Source: Butyrivibrio sp.
Lineage (GTDB): Bacteria; Bacillota; Clostridia; Lachnospirales; Lachnospiraceae
Assembly: GCA_015056565.1 (NCBI GenBank)
Contig: SVGB01000007.1
Location: forward strand, 1-64,000
Length of the DNA stretch: 64,000 nt
Reading direction: 5' to 3'
This document shows positions 63,128 to 64,000 of the stretch, one piece after another (position 1 is the stretch's first letter; every line of letters starts with the position of its first letter). The notes below the pieces were generated by a model, which saw only the letters and a list, made by a program, of their open reading frames with translations, did no database searches and was not told the origin of the DNA. The translations under genes were made by a program, and so were the position numbers.

Positions 63128-64000
63128 ATGTTTGAAAAATTATTTTCCAGAAATAAGCAGGATGAAGAGATAAATAACGCACAGATCGTAGAAGATCAGA
63201 AAAAAAGAGAAGACGAGAAGACAGATTCTTTAATATATCTTGCAGAATCAATTAAATCATGTCAAAAGGAATTGGTAGATAATGAAGTTAAGTCACTGGC
63301 GGAAATTCATGACATGGGTATCTCTGTAAACAGTGTTATTGAGAGCAATGCTCAGCTAAGGGAGCAGATGGAGGCTTTCAATACCAAATTTGCCGATGTA
63401 AATAGCAGCGCCAGCAAATTTGAAGATGTTAAGCAGGATATTCTTAAAAGCGTAGAAGGCGCCCAGGCCAAGGTCGAAGTCTTGAAAAGCGGGTCTCAGG
63501 GTGTGAGACAGAGCTTTGATGAGATGGCTGATGCTTTTGAGGGGTTCAAGCAATCTGTTGATCAGATATCTGAATATATGAAAACCATTATAAGTATTGC
63601 ATCCCAGACAAATCTCCTGGCTCTTAATGCTTCGATTGAGGCTGCCAGGGCAGGAGAGGCCGGAAAAGGCTTTGCTGTGGTTGCTACCGAGGTCAGAGAG
63701 CTTGCCGATGAGATCAAGAATATGACAAGCCAGGTTAATGAATCCATCGAGGCTGCGGGACAGATGAGCGAAAAGCTTACACTTAGTATGCAGAATTCTG
63801 TGGAAGCTATGGATAAGAGCCTGCAGGAGGTTGAGGAGACCAGAGGTTCTTTTGAAGAGATAATAGGCAGCGCCAACGGAGCTAATGCAGTTGAGAGAGA
63901 GATAGAGAATACTGCAAGGGAAGCTTCTGATGAGCTGCAGAAGATTGAGAACAACATCAACGATATAAATGCAAAGAATGAAAATCTTGTGGTCAGCCTT
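63128..64000 (+). CDS. Cytosolic methyl-accepting chemotaxis protein, partial (right edge)
   Basis: The frame is open for 291 codons to the window end, so the C-terminus is missing. The start has AAGGAG at 63115-63120, seven bases before ATG. The N-terminal 150 residues are charged coiled coil without any membrane segment or sensor domain. The signalling tip is clear at about 155-195: [20 protein letters not shown], with the conserved Glu, then [18 protein letters not shown]. It would contact CheA and CheW from the cytosol. The upstream FIST protein, 19 bases away, probably supplies ligand sensing. The downstream part, with possible methylation sites or a CheW tail, is unseen. Confidence 0.88.
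   Translation, partial: MFEKLFSRNKQDEEINNAQIVEDQKKREDEKTDSLIYLAESIKSCQKELVDNEVKSLAEIHDMGISVNSVIESNAQLREQMEAFNTKFADVNSSASKFEDVKQDILKSVEGAQAKVEVLKSGSQGVRQSFDEMADAFEGFKQSVDQISEYMKTIISIASQTNLLALNASIEAARAGEAGKGFAVVATEVRELADEIKNMTSQVNESIEAAGQMSEKLTLSMQNSVEAMDKSLQEVEETRGSFEEIIGSANGANAVEREIENTAREASDELQKIENNINDINAKNENLVVSL

Noticed and set aside
1-64000. CRISPR arrays, insertion sequences, prophage, tRNA or rRNA genes, restriction or toxin systems.
   Set aside because: No repeat-spacer pattern, transposase, integrase, cloverleaf other than tmRNA, or defence-type domain was recognised.

Overview
The window looks like a chromosomal stretch from a low-to-moderate GC anaerobic Firmicute of the Clostridia, most like Lachnospiraceae (Butyrivibrio or a relative). 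This is inferred from gene content and protein style: an Nfn-type bifurcating transhydrogenase, formate-tetrahydrofolate ligase with FolD, a secG-rnr-smpB-ssrA cluster, AGGAGG-type ribosome binding sites, extended -10 promoters (TGnTATAAT) and a CUT1 sugar importer beside a GH2 beta-galactosidase. Species cannot be fixed without a database search. I see no rRNA, tRNA, CRISPR array, prophage or insertion sequence. Genes are densely packed, mostly on the + strand, and housekeeping in character. Many starts were reassigned to the codon that has a correctly spaced ribosome binding site.

Layout. 1-6000: a minus-strand RpiB-like isomerase, then an operon of a TPR membrane protein, thiamine pyrophosphokinase, a cation-efflux protein with two C-terminal domains, and a DUF4153-like membrane protein. 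6.1-12.7 kb: gpmI, then secG-rnr-smpB, a small Hpt/receiver pair, and tmRNA (ssrA). 12.7-14.1 kb: proB and an unknown gene on the minus strand. 14.3-21.1 kb: ftsK/spoIIIE-fhs-folD and a zinc-ribbon/TPR protein. 21.2-23.5 kb: nfnA-nfnB. 23.7-34.1 kb: ten co-directional genes (MORN protein, rlmH, phoH, a degenerate PgpH-like HD protein, ybeY, a flippase, two flavoproteins, 5-formyl-THF cyclo-ligase, an AraC regulator), closed by a terminator.

34.2-40.7 kb is a sugar-uptake locus: binding lipoprotein, two permeases and a beta-galactosidase, probably controlled by the adjacent AraC protein. 40.8-44.3 kb: proA, a duplicated class II aldolase-like protein and an LD-carboxypeptidase. 44.4-45.1 kb: a small secreted protein. 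45.1-48.9 kb: potABCD on the minus strand. 49.0-51.2 kb: a lactonase-family beta-propeller converging on aroC. 51.3-54.1 kb: a VanY-type carboxypeptidase, tgt and yajC. 54.2-60.4 kb: branched-chain amino acid genes leuB, ilvD and ilvB with an unexpected membrane glycosyltransferase between leuB and ilvD. 60.4-64.0 kb: an L,D-transpeptidase, a FIST sensor and a soluble methyl-accepting protein cut by the window end.

Several themes recur: one-carbon metabolism (fhs, folD, cyclo-ligase), proline synthesis split between distant proB and proA, ribosome rescue and RNA decay (rnr, smpB, ssrA), and cell-envelope enzymes. I found no clear undescribed defence or mobile system. The most unusual items are a PgpH-like protein that has lost the Asp of its HD dyad, an orphan Hpt/double-receiver pair inside the tmRNA cluster, a possibly leaderless rnr transcript, a cation transporter with tandem C-terminal domains, an internally duplicated aldolase-like protein, and a FIST/soluble-receptor pair with a palindrome at its promoter.
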